Shown: positions 17,425 through 26,360, numbered from the stretch's first letter. The stretch is 64,000 nt of DNA from an uncultured Eubacteriales bacterium (GCA_934525675.1 CAKSZH010000009.1:34978-98977); one strand, 5' to 3'. Notes: generated from the sequence alone by a model not told the origin. Numbers and translations: made by a program.

Positions 17425-17610
17425 TTATCTGAGATTGATCCAGAGCTCGTCCAGATGTCTCTGGTGCTCTTCCGCGTTGTTTTCGAACAGGTCTCTCAGG
17501 TGAGCGTCGTTTGTTTCGCCCGCGTAAGCGCGGTACTTTTCCATGAGGTTCTGTTCCATTGAGAGAAGATCGGAAAGTCCGGATAATTCTTTTCCTGTGA
17601 TTTGTGCCAT
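17425..17610 (-). CDS. Small CotF-like spore coat partner
   Basis: 61 residues from the ATG at 17610, chosen because GGAGG sits 7 bases before it; an in-frame ATG eight codons upstream lacks one. The sequence (ELSGLSDLLSMEQNLMEKYRAYAGET, then LFENNAEEHQRHLDELWINL) is a two-helix ferritin-like unit as found in short coat proteins paired with CotF. It would supply the other half of a four-helix bundle with the 17135 gene product. Confidence 0.75.
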   Translation of the reverse strand: MAQITGKELSGLSDLLSMEQNLMEKYRAYAGETNDAHLRDLFENNAEEHQRHLDELWINLR

Positions 17611-17849
17611 GGCTTGTCCTCCGAAGCTCTGCAAGATTTGCGGGAAACGGTTACTTTCTGTCCTGAGACTGCTCTCAAAGAACAGTCCGCGGTACTGCCT
17701 GCGGGAATCCGGAGTTCCGGATGCGCGGCATTTGCCGGCAGTCCGTCCGGGTCGGTGGCAGCTCCGTCCCGCTGTCCGGCGGGCATCTCTGTCCGCCCCG
17801 TAACAGTATTCGTCCGCGCCCGCCTGATTATGCGGGGCTTTTTCTTTTG

Positions 17850-18350
17850 TCAGAGATATTTTTTGAGTTTTTCGATGTTCTCTTCCTCAAACGACGCGAC
17901 CTCGCGCGAGAAGCGGAGCGCTTCGGGCGAGGCGTGCCTGCGTTCGTACTCGGAGGTCTGCTTTTTGGCGTCGGTCATGCCCATGGTGGAGCCTTCGATC
18001 ATCATTTCCGCAATGTGGCCGGAGGTGGTATCCGCCATGGTATTCATCGCCATGCCGACCTTGGCGGACAGTTTGGTGACGATGTTTTCTTCCTTTGGTT
18101 CGATTCCGGCGTCGCGGAGGATCTGTTCGGCGCGGGCGGAGAAGCGGTCATAGCCGCTGAGCTGAACGGTCATATCCGAGCGCAGACCGTCGTTTTTGAC
18201 TTTGGGGAGGAGACCCAGGATGGAATCGGCGCCCATGCGGAGGTTTTTGTAAAGCTGACTGTACAGCTCGGTGTCGGGGGTTTTCTCCGGCGCTTTTTTT
18301 GTGTTTGCGGCATTGGCATCAAAGGAAAAATCTGCGTTGTGTTCGGGCAT
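17850..18350 (-). CDS. Helical, ferritin-like protein of unknown function
   Basis: 166 residues with AAGGAT before the ATG. A disordered N-terminus of about 25 residues precedes an all-helical region: LYKNLRMGADSILGLLPKVKN, LRSDMTVQLSGYDRFSARAEQILRDAG, GHIAEMMIEGSTMGMTDAKKQ, and FSREVASFEEENIEKLKKYL. Spacing of E, H and Y residues recalls ferritin-like four-helix bundles, but I see no complete metal site. Its location upstream of the two coat proteins on the same strand suggests a spore role by association only. Confidence 0.65.
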   Translation of the reverse strand: MPEHNADFSFDANAANTKKAPEKTPDTELYSQLYKNLRMGADSILGLLPKVKNDGLRSDMTVQLSGYDRFSARAEQILRDAGIEPKEENIVTKLSAKVGMAMNTMADTTSGHIAEMMIEGSTMGMTDAKKQTSEYERRHASPEALRFSREVASFEEENIEKLKKYL

Positions 18351-18458
18351 GGTAAATCCTTCTTTCGGTTTTGAAGATTTTGGGGATTGGTTGGTAGTAT
18401 TTGCGGGGAGGAGGGGATTTATTCATTGTTATTATGAGGGGAAATTGAAAACTGAATT

Positions 18459-18605
18459 GAACGCTCCGTGTTCGACGGATTTTGCGCGGGGAGCGCAAAA
18501 CAAACAATGATTACAGATAAACCGCAGAAAGCAGAGCTTTCCATTCAACCATACCCCGTAACACGCCGGGCAATCCCGCAAAACTCCACAGAACGCATAG
18601 CGTTC
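18459..18605. repeat. Palindrome cluster R1 (GAAC-GTTC family)
   Basis: Three 15-bp palindromic units: 18459-18473 (GAACGCTCCGTGTTC), 18527-18541 (GAAAGCAGAGCTTTC) and 18591-18605 (GAACGCATAGCGTTC). Between them are GATTACAGATAAACCG and CGGGCAATCCCGCAAAA, both shared with the clusters at 26200, 27194 and 52262. The unit at 18527 has changed both arms (GAAAGC with GCTTTC), keeping the pairing. Confidence 0.8.
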
Positions 18606-18653
18606 ACCCCCTTTTTCCCCCTCCCGATCGGCCAATAAACTATCATTTCATAA

Positions 18654-18682
18654 TTGACAGAATGACAATCGTGTGCTATAAT
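18654..18682 (+). promoter_or_regulatory. Consensus sigma-A promoter
   Basis: TTGACA at 18654-18659, 17 bp, TATAAT at 18677-18682, 45 bases before the lipoprotein start. Confidence 0.85.
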
Positions 18683-18727
18683 GTAACAGTACACAATCTT
18701 TGCAACAAATTACATAAGGAGACAAAC

Positions 18728-20659
18728 ATGAAGAAAATTCTTGCACTGCTTCTCGCTCTGCTGATGGTCACGTCAATCGCGCTGACCGCCTGTACGCCCG
18801 GCTCGTCTGAAACCGGCACCGAGAAGGGTTCCGAATCTTCCACCAAAGCCCCGGAGGAATCGAAATCGGAGGAATCCACCGAATCTTCCACGGAATCTGC
18901 CACAGAATCCGCCACGGAATCCGCCACGGAATCCAAATCCGAATCGGAAAGCGATTCCTCGTCCGCGCTTCCCACCGTTGCCGACGGCAATATTGTCCAT
19001 GTTCTGATCAACATCCCTGGTTTCGTTGAAAAGGACGGCGATTCGGAAGATGAAAAGAAAACCGTCCGCGAGTACTTCAACGTGACGTTGGAAATCGAGT
19101 ACAACAAGGCTGACAAGACCTTCCGGCTCGTTGTGTCCAGCGATCAGAACAAAATGACGGATACCGATAAGGATACCGTCCTTGCGGACGCTTATTTTGA
19201 CGGCACCTATCTGTACATGACCGCAGACGGCAGCATGGTAATCACCACTCCCGAGGTGCTGATCCGTTCCATCCTGAACCAGGCATCCGCTTCCATGGAC
19301 GCGTCCATGATCGCCATGCTGGAGAGTTACCTGGAAAAGCTCATGAACGGCGATATCGGCGGGATGCCCGAAGTCCCGGACATTGACACGCTTCTCGGCA
19401 TGCTTCCCGAGAAATATCAGGAACTGGTCCGTCAGATCCTGGATCTGCTTCCCGAAGGCAAGGTCGACGTTCCGGAGCTCCCGCTCCCCGAACTCAAGCC
19501 GGAGAAACTGCTCGCCGCGCTTCTCGGTCTTTTTGAAAAGACCGAAGGGGAAGACGGCGGAACCGTTTATACCTTCGACTTCACGACCGTGACCACCACG
19601 CTGACCGGCGTGCTCGATCGGGTTTCCGCGCTGTTTGAAATGACTCCCGCCGCACTTATCGATCAGCTGGCAGGAAAAGAGGGCACATACGATCAGCTCT
19701 TCCTGCTCCTGTCCACCTCGATCAAGGGCGACACCACGGTCGGTTCCCTGCTCGACAGTCTGTTCCTTGTGCTGAACTCGCAGGGCTTCCGGATCACCGA
19801 TGAGAAGATCGTGAAGCTCGTAGAAACGATTATCAGTCTGACAAGCGGCACCGACGCACCGGAGGGCTACGTGGCCGGAAAGTACGCCGAACTCCGCAAG
19901 ATGACGCTGGATGAACTGCTGGCTGCCATGACCGGCGGCGATGGTTCGGACGGCGATGTCGCAACCGATTCCCCGCTCACCGTTGCAAAACTCATGGAAA
20001 TGCTGAACACCTACATGACCGGCTCCACGTTCGCGGATCTGATTGATATGATCGGTCCCGACATGTCCGACAAGATTCTTGCCGCTGTGGCACAGGTCAA
20101 AGAGGCGCTTTCCACGGTTTCCGGTTCCGTCTGCCTCTATGCAGACAAGAACAACGCAATCTTCCGCTTCACGTTTGATCTGACGGTCGGAGAAAATATC
20201 CGCGCATCCGCAGAGGTATCGGTTTCCGACACCGCTGTGATGCCCGCTCCCAAGGATCTGCCCGATGTGAGCGGTATTACCGTCACCGAACAGGAAGACG
20301 GCAGCCTGAAGTTTGAGGGACTGCCGACCGGCGCGAAGCTTACCGTGGAGCTGGATGGCATGTGGAACTTCCACGCAAACCTCGGCGAGGTGTTTGAGTC
20401 CGGAGATTTTTCCGGAATCGACGTCGACAGCTATGTCACGGTTGACGGTTCGACCGCCTCGGTTCGTCTCAAAGATCTGACCAAACTGCCCGAAGGGATT
20501 TATGCCGAGCAGATGCAGAAGGCAGGGAATCCGGAAGATGCCATGTTCGGATACAGCCTGATGATCTCCGTGATGATCGAACTGGAAGACGGAACGTTTG
20601 TTCTGCTTTACCCCGTTTACCTCGATACCTCGGCTTCCGGCAATATCACCATTCGCTGA
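18728..20659 (+). CDS. Large lipoprotein with Ser/Glu-rich linker
   Basis: 643 residues. AAGGAG precedes ATG 18728. The signal MKKILALLLALLMVTSIALTAC ends in a lipobox. Residues 25-80 are a low-complexity linker with perfect ESAT repeats. The mature region carries long helical stretches (LDTLLGMLPEKYQELVRQILDLLPEG) and a beta-rich C-terminal part with YVTVDGSTASVRLKDLTKLPEGIY. I recognise no family. It is monocistronic with a consensus promoter and a strong terminator, hence probably abundant. A 725-codon antisense frame across this gene is rejected as a composition artefact. Confidence 0.8.
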   Translation: MKKILALLLALLMVTSIALTACTPGSSETGTEKGSESSTKAPEESKSEESTESSTESATESATESATESKSESESDSSSALPTVADGNIVHVLINIPGFVEKDGDSEDEKKTVREYFNVTLEIEYNKADKTFRLVVSSDQNKMTDTDKDTVLADAYFDGTYLYMTADGSMVITTPEVLIRSILNQASASMDASMIAMLESYLEKLMNGDIGGMPEVPDIDTLLGMLPEKYQELVRQILDLLPEGKVDVPELPLPELKPEKLLAALLGLFEKTEGEDGGTVYTFDFTTVTTTLTGVLDRVSALFEMTPAALIDQLAGKEGTYDQLFLLLSTSIKGDTTVGSLLDSLFLVLNSQGFRITDEKIVKLVETIISLTSGTDAPEGYVAGKYAELRKMTLDELLAAMTGGDGSDGDVATDSPLTVAKLMEMLNTYMTGSTFADLIDMIGPDMSDKILAAVAQVKEALSTVSGSVCLYADKNNAIFRFTFDLTVGENIRASAEVSVSDTAVMPAPKDLPDVSGITVTEQEDGSLKFEGLPTGAKLTVELDGMWNFHANLGEVFESGDFSGIDVDSYVTVDGSTASVRLKDLTKLPEGIYAEQMQKAGNPEDAMFGYSLMISVMIELEDGTFVLLYPVYLDTSASGNITIR

Positions 20660-20737
20660 TTTTCCGGTTCCGAGATGCAGGCAAAAACGCCTGCCGCGGT
20701 TCGCCGGTTCTGACGGAAACCGATCCGTGAAACAGTT

Positions 20738-20770
20738 GCAGGACCTCCCGAACGGGAGGTCCTGCTTTTT
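20738..20770 (+). terminator. Terminator of the large lipoprotein
   Basis: GCAGGACCTCCC and GGGAGGTCCTGC around GAAC, followed by TTTTT: a textbook structure. Confidence 0.92.
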
Positions 20771-20842
20771 GTGTGACGCAGATTTCACGGCGACACAAAA
20801 CAAAAAAGCCCCGCCCGGGATCTGCCCGAAAACAGGACTTCC

Positions 20843-20873
20843 GATCCGGAAACAGGTGTCCGGATCTTTTTTT
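20843..20873 (+). terminator. Second downstream terminator-like hairpin
   Basis: GATCCGGA (20843-20850) pairs with TCCGGATC (20859-20866), followed by seven T. It may be a backup for the lipoprotein. Confidence 0.65.
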
Positions 20874-20900
20874 GATCGTTGCGTTCCTTTTTGTCTGACG

Positions 20901-20985
20901 ACGTATCTGTCTGCATGACGTTTCTGCCTGCAGGGCACTTTTGTCCGCATGATGCTTCCGTCTGCGCAATGGCGTTTCTTCTCAC
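20901..20985. repeat. Degenerate 17-bp tandem repeat, five units
   Basis: Units start at 20901, 20918, 20935, 20952 and 20969. The first two read ACGTATCTGTCTGCATG and ACGTTTCTGCCTGCAGG; later units drift. Located downstream of both the lipoprotein and the convergent ANTAR gene. Confidence 0.65.
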
Positions 20986-21023
20986 ATGATGACGTTTGCC
21001 CGGAGAAAAACGCTTCTTCCCTT

Positions 21024-21614
21024 TTACCCCTCCGAGAACAACCGGATCACGCTTTTTGCAAATTCCAGCTTCGTCATGCGGTGATCCATCGCCTGTTTTT
21101 CCAGGTACCGGTGCGCGTCCTCTTCGGACAGGTGCATTTGGTCCATCAGCAGGCATTTGGCGCGGGAGGTGATGCGGAGCTCGTCAAGGCGGCGCTCCAG
21201 ATCCCGCTTTTCCGTTTCGTACCGGCGCAGTTTGGCAAGCACCGATGCAAATACGCTGACCGCTTCCGCGATCTGTGCGCGGGAAACCGGCTTTCCGAGC
21301 GTGATGACGCCGTCCCCGCCGGTTGCTTCCGCAACCTGCGCGGCAAGCTCGCCGCGCACGAGCAGGAGCACCCCCGCCGCGGTCGTTTTGCTGATGTCCG
21401 ACGCCAGCCGGCAACCGGATTCGTCTGCGAGCGGGGCATTGATGAGCACCAGGTCATATCCGGTGCCAAGCAGTTTCTGCCGTGCCTCGTTTGCACTTCC
21501 CGCAACGTCGATTACGGGGCACAGGCGGGGATCCAGCATGGCGCGGAGTGCGTCGGCAGATGCTTTTCCCGGCGTTACCAGCAGAGTACGCATGGCGTTT
21601 TCGGTTCCCCGCAT
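21024..21614 (-). CDS. ANTAR-domain response regulator
   Basis: 196 residues from the ATG at 21614, with GGGGAG upstream. The N-terminal half is a receiver-like domain (MRTLLVTPGKASADALRAML, then GYDLVLINAPLADESG); the usual phosphoacceptor Asp is not in the canonical place. Residues 140-196 form the ANTAR RNA-binding domain: RRLDELRITSRAKCLLMDQMHLSEEDAHRYLEKQAMDHRMTKLEFAKSVI. ANTAR proteins bind paired hexaloop RNA hairpins and act as antiterminators in nitrogen control. Its position directly after glutamine synthetase on the same strand supports a nitrogen role. Confidence 0.85.
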   Translation of the reverse strand: MRGTENAMRTLLVTPGKASADALRAMLDPRLCPVIDVAGSANEARQKLLGTGYDLVLINAPLADESGCRLASDISKTTAAGVLLLVRGELAAQVAEATGGDGVITLGKPVSRAQIAEAVSVFASVLAKLRRYETEKRDLERRLDELRITSRAKCLLMDQMHLSEEDAHRYLEKQAMDHRMTKLEFAKSVIRLFSEG

Positions 21615-21786
21615 AGAGCTGTCTCCCCTTTCGTGATTTTTCGGGCTTTTCCCGTAGGAGTTACTTGTACAGTGACCGGACGGCGTATTGCCCGGTGTTG
21701 CTGTGTTTTTTGCCGGTCGGATTCCCGCGCGTCGCAGGAAATTTGTCTTTGCCAATCGGCAAGCTCGGATACCGGACTTCCGTCCG

Positions 21787-23061
21787 TCAGTTCGCCGCGT
21801 GGCGGGCGCGGAAAAGTCTTGCGACCGTGTCGCCCGGCAGGATACGGCGGACAAATTCGCTCTCTGTGGCAAGGCGTTCCGCCTCGGTCAGCGTTGTGGG
21901 CAGCAGCCGCTCCTCCGGGTAGGATGCTTTCGGATCCGCGCCAACCTCAAACCGTCCGTCCTGCGTCGGGTCCGTCATGCTTCCTGCGCGGTACGCTTCC
22001 ACGCCGTCAAGTCCCGCATGGATGAGAAGCGCGAAGGCGAGATACGGATTTGCCGTCGGGTCGGGAGAAATGACATTGAAGGTACCGATGCCCATGGCGG
22101 CGGGACGGTGGAGTTTGATGAGCTGGTCGCGGTTACATTCGGAGTACCCGATAATGCGCGGCGCTTTTCCTTTTCCGAACCGGCGGTAGCTTTCCTCCGT
22201 CGGGTCGAGAAACGCGGTAATCTCCCGGATGTGGGCAAGGATCCCGCCCAGAAATGCGCGGCGGGTCGCCTCACTTTCGTCCTCTCCGGGGGACTTCTCC
22301 GTATCCGAGACGGTGAAGGCAACGTGCAGTCCGTTGCCCGCTTCTCCGAGGATGGGCATGGGGGAGAAGTCTGCCCACAGTCCGTATCCTGCCGCCACCG
22401 AACGGACGACATTGCAGAACAGCACAAACTGATCCGCGGCGGTCAGCGGGTCGGCGGAGCGGAAGTCGATTTCATTCTGCCCGGGACCGCACTCATGGTG
22501 CGAACTTTCGGGGAGAATACCCATTTCCTCCAGCGTCAGGTCAATGTCACGCCGGACGTTTTCGCAGGCGTCGTCGGGAAAGACATCCATAAAGCCCGCG
22601 CGGTCTGCGGGGGTGGCAGTCGGCTGTCCGTTTTCGTCCTTGCGGAAGAGGTAGAATTCGCAGAGAGAGCCGACCCGCAGATCCAGTCCCGCTTCCCTTG
22701 CCCGCTTTGCCGCGCCCCGCAGGAGCCGGCGGCAGTCCAGCGGGAACGGTTCCCCGTGTACGTCCACAAGCTCGCAGAACACCCGTGCGACGCGTCCTTC
22801 GGACGGCCTCCACGGAAGCGTAGCCAGGGTGATGGGGTCGGGCAGGAGCCAGAGGTCGGGCAGATCGGGGGACGCAAAGCCGTCCACGAAGGACGCGTCC
22901 ACCCGCACCCCCGTGCCGAAGATTTCCTCGGCGCGGGAGGCAAGCACCGAAATGTTGCGCAGTTTTCCCGCCGCATCAAGAAAGGTGCATTTGACGAATT
23001 TGACGTCATTTTCCGTAAGATATGCGATTGCTTCCTGTTTGGTACTGCAGAACATATTCAC
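21787..23061 (-). CDS. Glutamine synthetase family protein
   Basis: 424 residues. Class I-like landmarks are present: N-terminal beta-grasp (VKFVKCTFLDAAGKLRNISV), then the catalytic domain with ESSHHECGPGQNEIDF, DFSPMPILGEAGNGLHVAF and SPDPTANPYLAFALLIHAGLDG. The segment GEAGNGLH replaces the common GxNGSGLH. The protein is shorter than GlnA (about 440-470) and divergent, so it may be a paralogue with another acceptor. Its start overlaps the stop of the upstream membrane protein by 4 bases (ATGA), implying coupled translation. The ANTAR regulator lies downstream. Confidence 0.85.
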   Translation of the reverse strand: MNMFCSTKQEAIAYLTENDVKFVKCTFLDAAGKLRNISVLASRAEEIFGTGVRVDASFVDGFASPDLPDLWLLPDPITLATLPWRPSEGRVARVFCELVDVHGEPFPLDCRRLLRGAAKRAREAGLDLRVGSLCEFYLFRKDENGQPTATPADRAGFMDVFPDDACENVRRDIDLTLEEMGILPESSHHECGPGQNEIDFRSADPLTAADQFVLFCNVVRSVAAGYGLWADFSPMPILGEAGNGLHVAFTVSDTEKSPGEDESEATRRAFLGGILAHIREITAFLDPTEESYRRFGKGKAPRIIGYSECNRDQLIKLHRPAAMGIGTFNVISPDPTANPYLAFALLIHAGLDGVEAYRAGSMTDPTQDGRFEVGADPKASYPEERLLPTTLTEAERLATESEFVRRILPGDTVARLFRARHAAN

Positions 23062-23582
23062 TCCTCCAGATGCATTCCGACAACCAGGTTGCGGACGGTG
23101 TCCCGCATGGCGGGAGAGGGCTGAAAGATGACGGCGATCTTTTCGTCTCCGTCATGGGCGAAAAGCAGGCTTGCTTCTTTCGGTTTCATATCGGTACAGT
23201 AGAGGTAGCAGCGGATTTTCCGGTTTTTTCGGACGCGGGCGATCTCGTCGATGTCGTCCGTATACCCGGTGATCTGGTTTGCGAAGGACAGGCGGACCGA
23301 GACGACCCGTCTCTCTCCCCGCACGTCCACGATGACGAAATCATAGTCGCCGCTCTCCCGTTTTTCCGTCCGGTAGACAAAGGTGCGGAGGACGTATTTC
23401 ACGGCGATGAAGACTGCCGCGGTGAGGAGCAGGAGCGCACCTGCCTGCAGGATGATCCGATAGGATTTCATCGACAGAGAGGTGATAATCAGCCCTCCCG
23501 CAATCAGGAACAGTGCGATGGCGAGCCATTTTGCCAGAGGGTCGGAGGAACGGGCAATCTGTTCGTTTTCAAAGTCTTCCAT
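23058..23582 (-). CDS. Two-TM membrane protein, unknown function
   Basis: 174 residues from the ATG at 23582, preceded by AAAGGAG at 6 bases; an upstream in-frame ATG lacks one. Two hydrophobic segments lie at about residues 17-36 and 42-62, then a cytoplasmic or external beta-rich domain of about 110 residues (YDFVIVDVRGERRVVSVRLSFANQ). No motif recognised. It overlaps glutamine synthetase by 4 bases and follows dnaI by 39 bases, so it bridges the replication pair and the nitrogen pair in one leftward run. Confidence 0.65.
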   Translation of the reverse strand: MEDFENEQIARSSDPLAKWLAIALFLIAGGLIITSLSMKSYRIILQAGALLLLTAAVFIAVKYVLRTFVYRTEKRESGDYDFVIVDVRGERRVVSVRLSFANQITGYTDDIDEIARVRKNRKIRCYLYCTDMKPKEASLLFAHDGDEKIAVIFQPSPAMRDTVRNLVVGMHLEE

Positions 23583-23621
23583 GAAATTCTCCTTTCGTTG
23601 TTCAGACATACGGTGGGGGGG

Positions 23622-24593
23622 TCAGTTCTGACCGATTTTCAGCATCCGGACATCGGTTCCGGAAAAGATCAGGGGGCGGAATTCGCCGCACAGGCGGCTG
23701 GCGATGCGGTCGCCGTAGGTTTCCTTCAGCTTGATCGGGTCGAGGTTGGTGCTGATGATGGTCGGGAGCAGGCGGTTGATGCGTTCGTTCATGAGGCGGT
23801 AGAGGTTGGATACCGTGAGTTTGGTCTGGACTTCCGTGCCGAGGTCGTCGAGGATGAGCAGATCGCAGTCAAAATACCGGTCGATGTCGGTCTCTGTCGT
23901 GCGCGAACGGAAGCGGTCGTCGTCGAATTCGGCGAACAGGTCGATGGCGCTGACGTATACCACGTCATATCCGTGGTCAATGACGGTTTTGGCGACGGCG
24001 GTGGACAGATGGGTTTTGCCGAGTCCGGTTCCGCCGATCAGGGTCAGGCTGGGGGAGGGCTTTTGGTCGGACGCACCGACGGAAAAGTTCTCCGCGTAGG
24101 TCTTGAGGGTTTCGAAATTGAACTTCATGAGGTCATACGCGCCTTTGACGGAGCGGTAATAATCGAGCCGGAAGTTGTCAAAGCTCTGGGTTTTCATGAG
24201 GTTTCCGACACCGGAGCTTTCGTACCCCGCTTCGACCAGCCGGCGGCGCATGCAGGCGCACATCCGGTAGCCGACGTATCCGGAATCATGGCAGATGGGG
24301 CAGTCGTACTTTGGGTCGGTGTAGTCCGCGGGGTAACCGGCAATGGCGAGCAGGCGCGTCCGTTCGGCGGCAAGCGCTTCGTTCTCCCGCCGGATGTCGC
24401 CGATCGGTTTGCCGTCGATTGCCGCGCGGAACACGTCAAGACCCGTTCCCGCCATTTTGCGGTCGATTTCGGCGATCCGGGGATATTTCTCCCAGATTTC
24501 TTTTCTGCGGGCATCCGCCGCGCCCTCGGCGACGAGGTGTTTTTTTTCGTATTCTTCCCGGATGCGGATAAAGTTGTTTCGGTTGAATCCCAT
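23622..24593 (-). CDS. dnaI: DnaI/DnaC-type helicase loader ATPase
   Basis: About 323 residues from ATG 24593 (MGFNRNNFIRIREEYEKK matches the family N-terminus); another ATG lies four codons upstream at 24605. A Zn-binding segment CPICHDSGYVGYRMCAC is near residue 102. The AAA+ core has Walker A GGTGLGKTHL, Walker B DLLILDDLGTE and the arginine-containing C-terminal RIASRLCGEFRPL. It loads the replicative helicase with DnaD and DnaB during initiation and restart. The DnaD gene lies upstream on the same strand, the usual Clostridial order. Confidence 0.88.
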   Translation of the reverse strand: MGFNRNNFIRIREEYEKKHLVAEGAADARRKEIWEKYPRIAEIDRKMAGTGLDVFRAAIDGKPIGDIRRENEALAAERTRLLAIAGYPADYTDPKYDCPICHDSGYVGYRMCACMRRRLVEAGYESSGVGNLMKTQSFDNFRLDYYRSVKGAYDLMKFNFETLKTYAENFSVGASDQKPSPSLTLIGGTGLGKTHLSTAVAKTVIDHGYDVVYVSAIDLFAEFDDDRFRSRTTETDIDRYFDCDLLILDDLGTEVQTKLTVSNLYRLMNERINRLLPTIISTNLDPIKLKETYGDRIASRLCGEFRPLIFSGTDVRMLKIGQN

Positions 24594-24724
24594 AATTCTC
24601 TCCATGCCGCCTCCGGCGGCTTCAATAGATTTTCGTGTAATGCGTGTTCCGGCTGAATCCCTCATGGCGGATTCCGGGGGACAAGCGCGGGGTGGCGAGG
24701 TGGACGTTTTGCCGCTGACGCGGT

Positions 24725-24785
24725 GGGGCGGCGGAAGTCCTCGCCGCGGCGCGGATGTGCCGTCGGCGGGGGCGGAAGTCGCCCC
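24725..24785. repeat. GACTTCCGCC element, type 2, reverse orientation
   Basis: On the minus strand it reads GGGGCGACTTCCGCC, then CGCCGACGGCACATCC as centre, then GGACTTCCGCCGCCCC. The same centre occurs at 63456-63515. It lies in the 292-bp gap between dnaD and dnaI, which has no gene; a more decayed piece with CAGAAGTTGCCCC follows near 24845. Confidence 0.75.
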
Positions 24786-24885
24786 ACACGTTAGCGGAGG
24801 ATGGTTCACTCCCCGACGGAGGAACGGCACATTTTCCTGACGGCAGAAGTTGCCCCGCGCGCGGATAGCGGTTATCGCGGCGTAA

Positions 24886-26154
24886 TCAGTGATCGGATGG
24901 ACCCTTTTCGCTCTGCGCGGCACCGGATTTTTCTTCCGTGTTTCCCGGCTGTGCGGAACCGAGCCCGAGGCGGGCAAAATCTTTTCCGTAGCTTGCGCGG
25001 ACTGCGGCTTCCCAGAAGCTGTCGCCGGGTTCCGCAAGGGTTGCGGCATCCATGACGTTTTTCGCGTTCTTTTCCTGCCGTTCCGTCTCCGCCCGGTCGA
25101 TCTTTTCTACGGTATCCAGTCCCGCTTCGTACCAACGCTTGAGAATGCCGCCGGCGTAATTGACGCTCGGCTTGCTCTTGACGTTGACGGTGATCTCATA
25201 GGCGCGACGGATGATGTCCTCCGGGAAACGGTAGGTGTTGATCCAGAGATCGATCTGCGCCTTTTCTTTTTCGGTGAGCGATCGGGAGCCGATGCCGAAC
25301 ATGGAACGGATCATACCCTCCGCGCCGTGCGCGGCTTCCATGCGGCAGAGTTTTTCCCGGAGGGCGTCCACGGTGACGGTTCCCTCGTCGTGCATCCGGT
25401 AGGCGAGCCGTTCCGCCGAGTGGAGCGAGCGAACGTTCAGTTTGGCGCAGTAACTGAGAAGGAGCAGAATGTATTCGCCGTCAAAGCCGAGGTATTCGAT
25501 CAGCCCGATGACGATGTTTGCCTCGTGGGTGTTGAAGACCTTGCCCCACGCCCTTTGACATTCTTCGAGCAGCATGGCGAGGTCGCGGCGCTTTTCCAGC
25601 AGTGCGGCAAGTTCCGCAGTGGTATAATCGGGCAGTTCTTCCGCGCGGCGGAGCGGTGTATTTCCGGTCCCGGCATCGTCGGGTGACGGTTTTTCCGCTT
25701 TTTTTTCGTTACCTTTTTGTGCGGAGACAATTTCCGCGGGGGAATTCTGCCCGTCGGCGGCAACGTCCCGCGCGACTGTTTTGGCGGGAACCGGTTTATC
25801 CGGAGAGGAGCAAACCGGTTTCTTTTTGGCGGCAGACGCTTCGTTTTCGGTGGAAACCGCTTCTCTTCCGGCGGAAGTTTCACTGTTCGCGGCGGAACCC
25901 CGTGATGTGGGATGTTCTTCTCTTTTTACGGGATTGGAAACCGAGAGGATTCCGGCATCTGCGAAGAACGCGACGGCGCGGCGGACGCGCGCGGCGGTGC
26001 AGCCGGCGTGCCGGGCGATGGTTTCCTCGTCGGTTTCCCCGCCTGCGAGGAGCAGGAGGACGCGAAGGTCTTCCGCTGACGCGCTGTCGAGCAGGCGGAG
26101 GGTATCTTTGGGCAGGGTCAGGACACCGCTGCCGTACTGAAAGGTGATGTTCAT
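24886..26154 (-). CDS. dnaD: DnaD-domain primosome protein
   Basis: 422 residues. The N-terminal winged-helix region (residues 1-75, EDLRVLLLLAGGETDEETIARHAGCTAARVRRAVAFF) is followed by a long Ala/Lys/Pro/Ser linker (80-175). DnaD/DnaB-II domains are near residues 175-260 (EECQRAWGKVFNTHEANIVIGLIEYLGFDGEYILLLLSYCA) and 280-370 (TEKEKAQIDLWINTYRFPEDIIRRAYEI, then YAGGILKRWYEAG). These proteins remodel origin DNA and recruit the helicase loader. The linker is longer than in B. subtilis DnaD. It is the first gene of the replication/nitrogen block. Confidence 0.85.
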   Translation of the reverse strand: MNITFQYGSGVLTLPKDTLRLLDSASAEDLRVLLLLAGGETDEETIARHAGCTAARVRRAVAFFADAGILSVSNPVKREEHPTSRGSAANSETSAGREAVSTENEASAAKKKPVCSSPDKPVPAKTVARDVAADGQNSPAEIVSAQKGNEKKAEKPSPDDAGTGNTPLRRAEELPDYTTAELAALLEKRRDLAMLLEECQRAWGKVFNTHEANIVIGLIEYLGFDGEYILLLLSYCAKLNVRSLHSAERLAYRMHDEGTVTVDALREKLCRMEAAHGAEGMIRSMFGIGSRSLTEKEKAQIDLWINTYRFPEDIIRRAYEITVNVKSKPSVNYAGGILKRWYEAGLDTVEKIDRAETERQEKNAKNVMDAATLAEPGDSFWEAAVRASYGKDFARLGLGSAQPGNTEEKSGAAQSEKGPSDH

Positions 26155-26199
26155 GAGGGCTACTCCTTTGGTTTTCCCGCTTGCGGGGGGCTTTTAATT

Positions 26200-26352
26200 G
26201 AACGCTGCGCGTTCTGTGGGTTTTGTGCGGGATTCCCTGCGTGCAGGGTTACTTTAATTGAACACTCCGTGTTCTACGGGTTTTGCAGGGTTGCCTGTTT
26301 GCAGGAAATATCTGAATTGAAAGTTTTGCTTTCTACTGTTTATCTGTAATAA
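26200..26352. repeat. Palindrome cluster R2, left arm of an inverted pair
   Basis: Palindromes at 26200-26214, 26260-26274 (GAACACTCCGTGTTC) and 26319-26333 (GAAAGTTTTGCTTTC), then TTTATCTGTAATAATTTTTT. It aligns over about 100 bp, in inverted orientation, with 27194-27303, with one additional unit of about 60 bp on this side. Confidence 0.85.
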
Positions 26353-26360
26353 TTTTTTTA

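Noticed and set aside
16571..17503. 310-codon plus-strand frame upstream of and across the coat genes
   Set aside because: It overlaps the CotF-like gene antisense, and its translation lacks recognisable structure.
18773..20950. 725-codon minus-strand frame opposite the large lipoprotein
   Set aside because: It is antisense to a gene with promoter, signal peptide and terminator; the translation has His/Gly/Arg-rich composition and no domain.
21688..24656. Two long plus-strand frames opposite glutamine synthetase and dnaI
   Set aside because: Both lie opposite recognised enzymes with catalytic motifs, and neither starts with a ribosome site.
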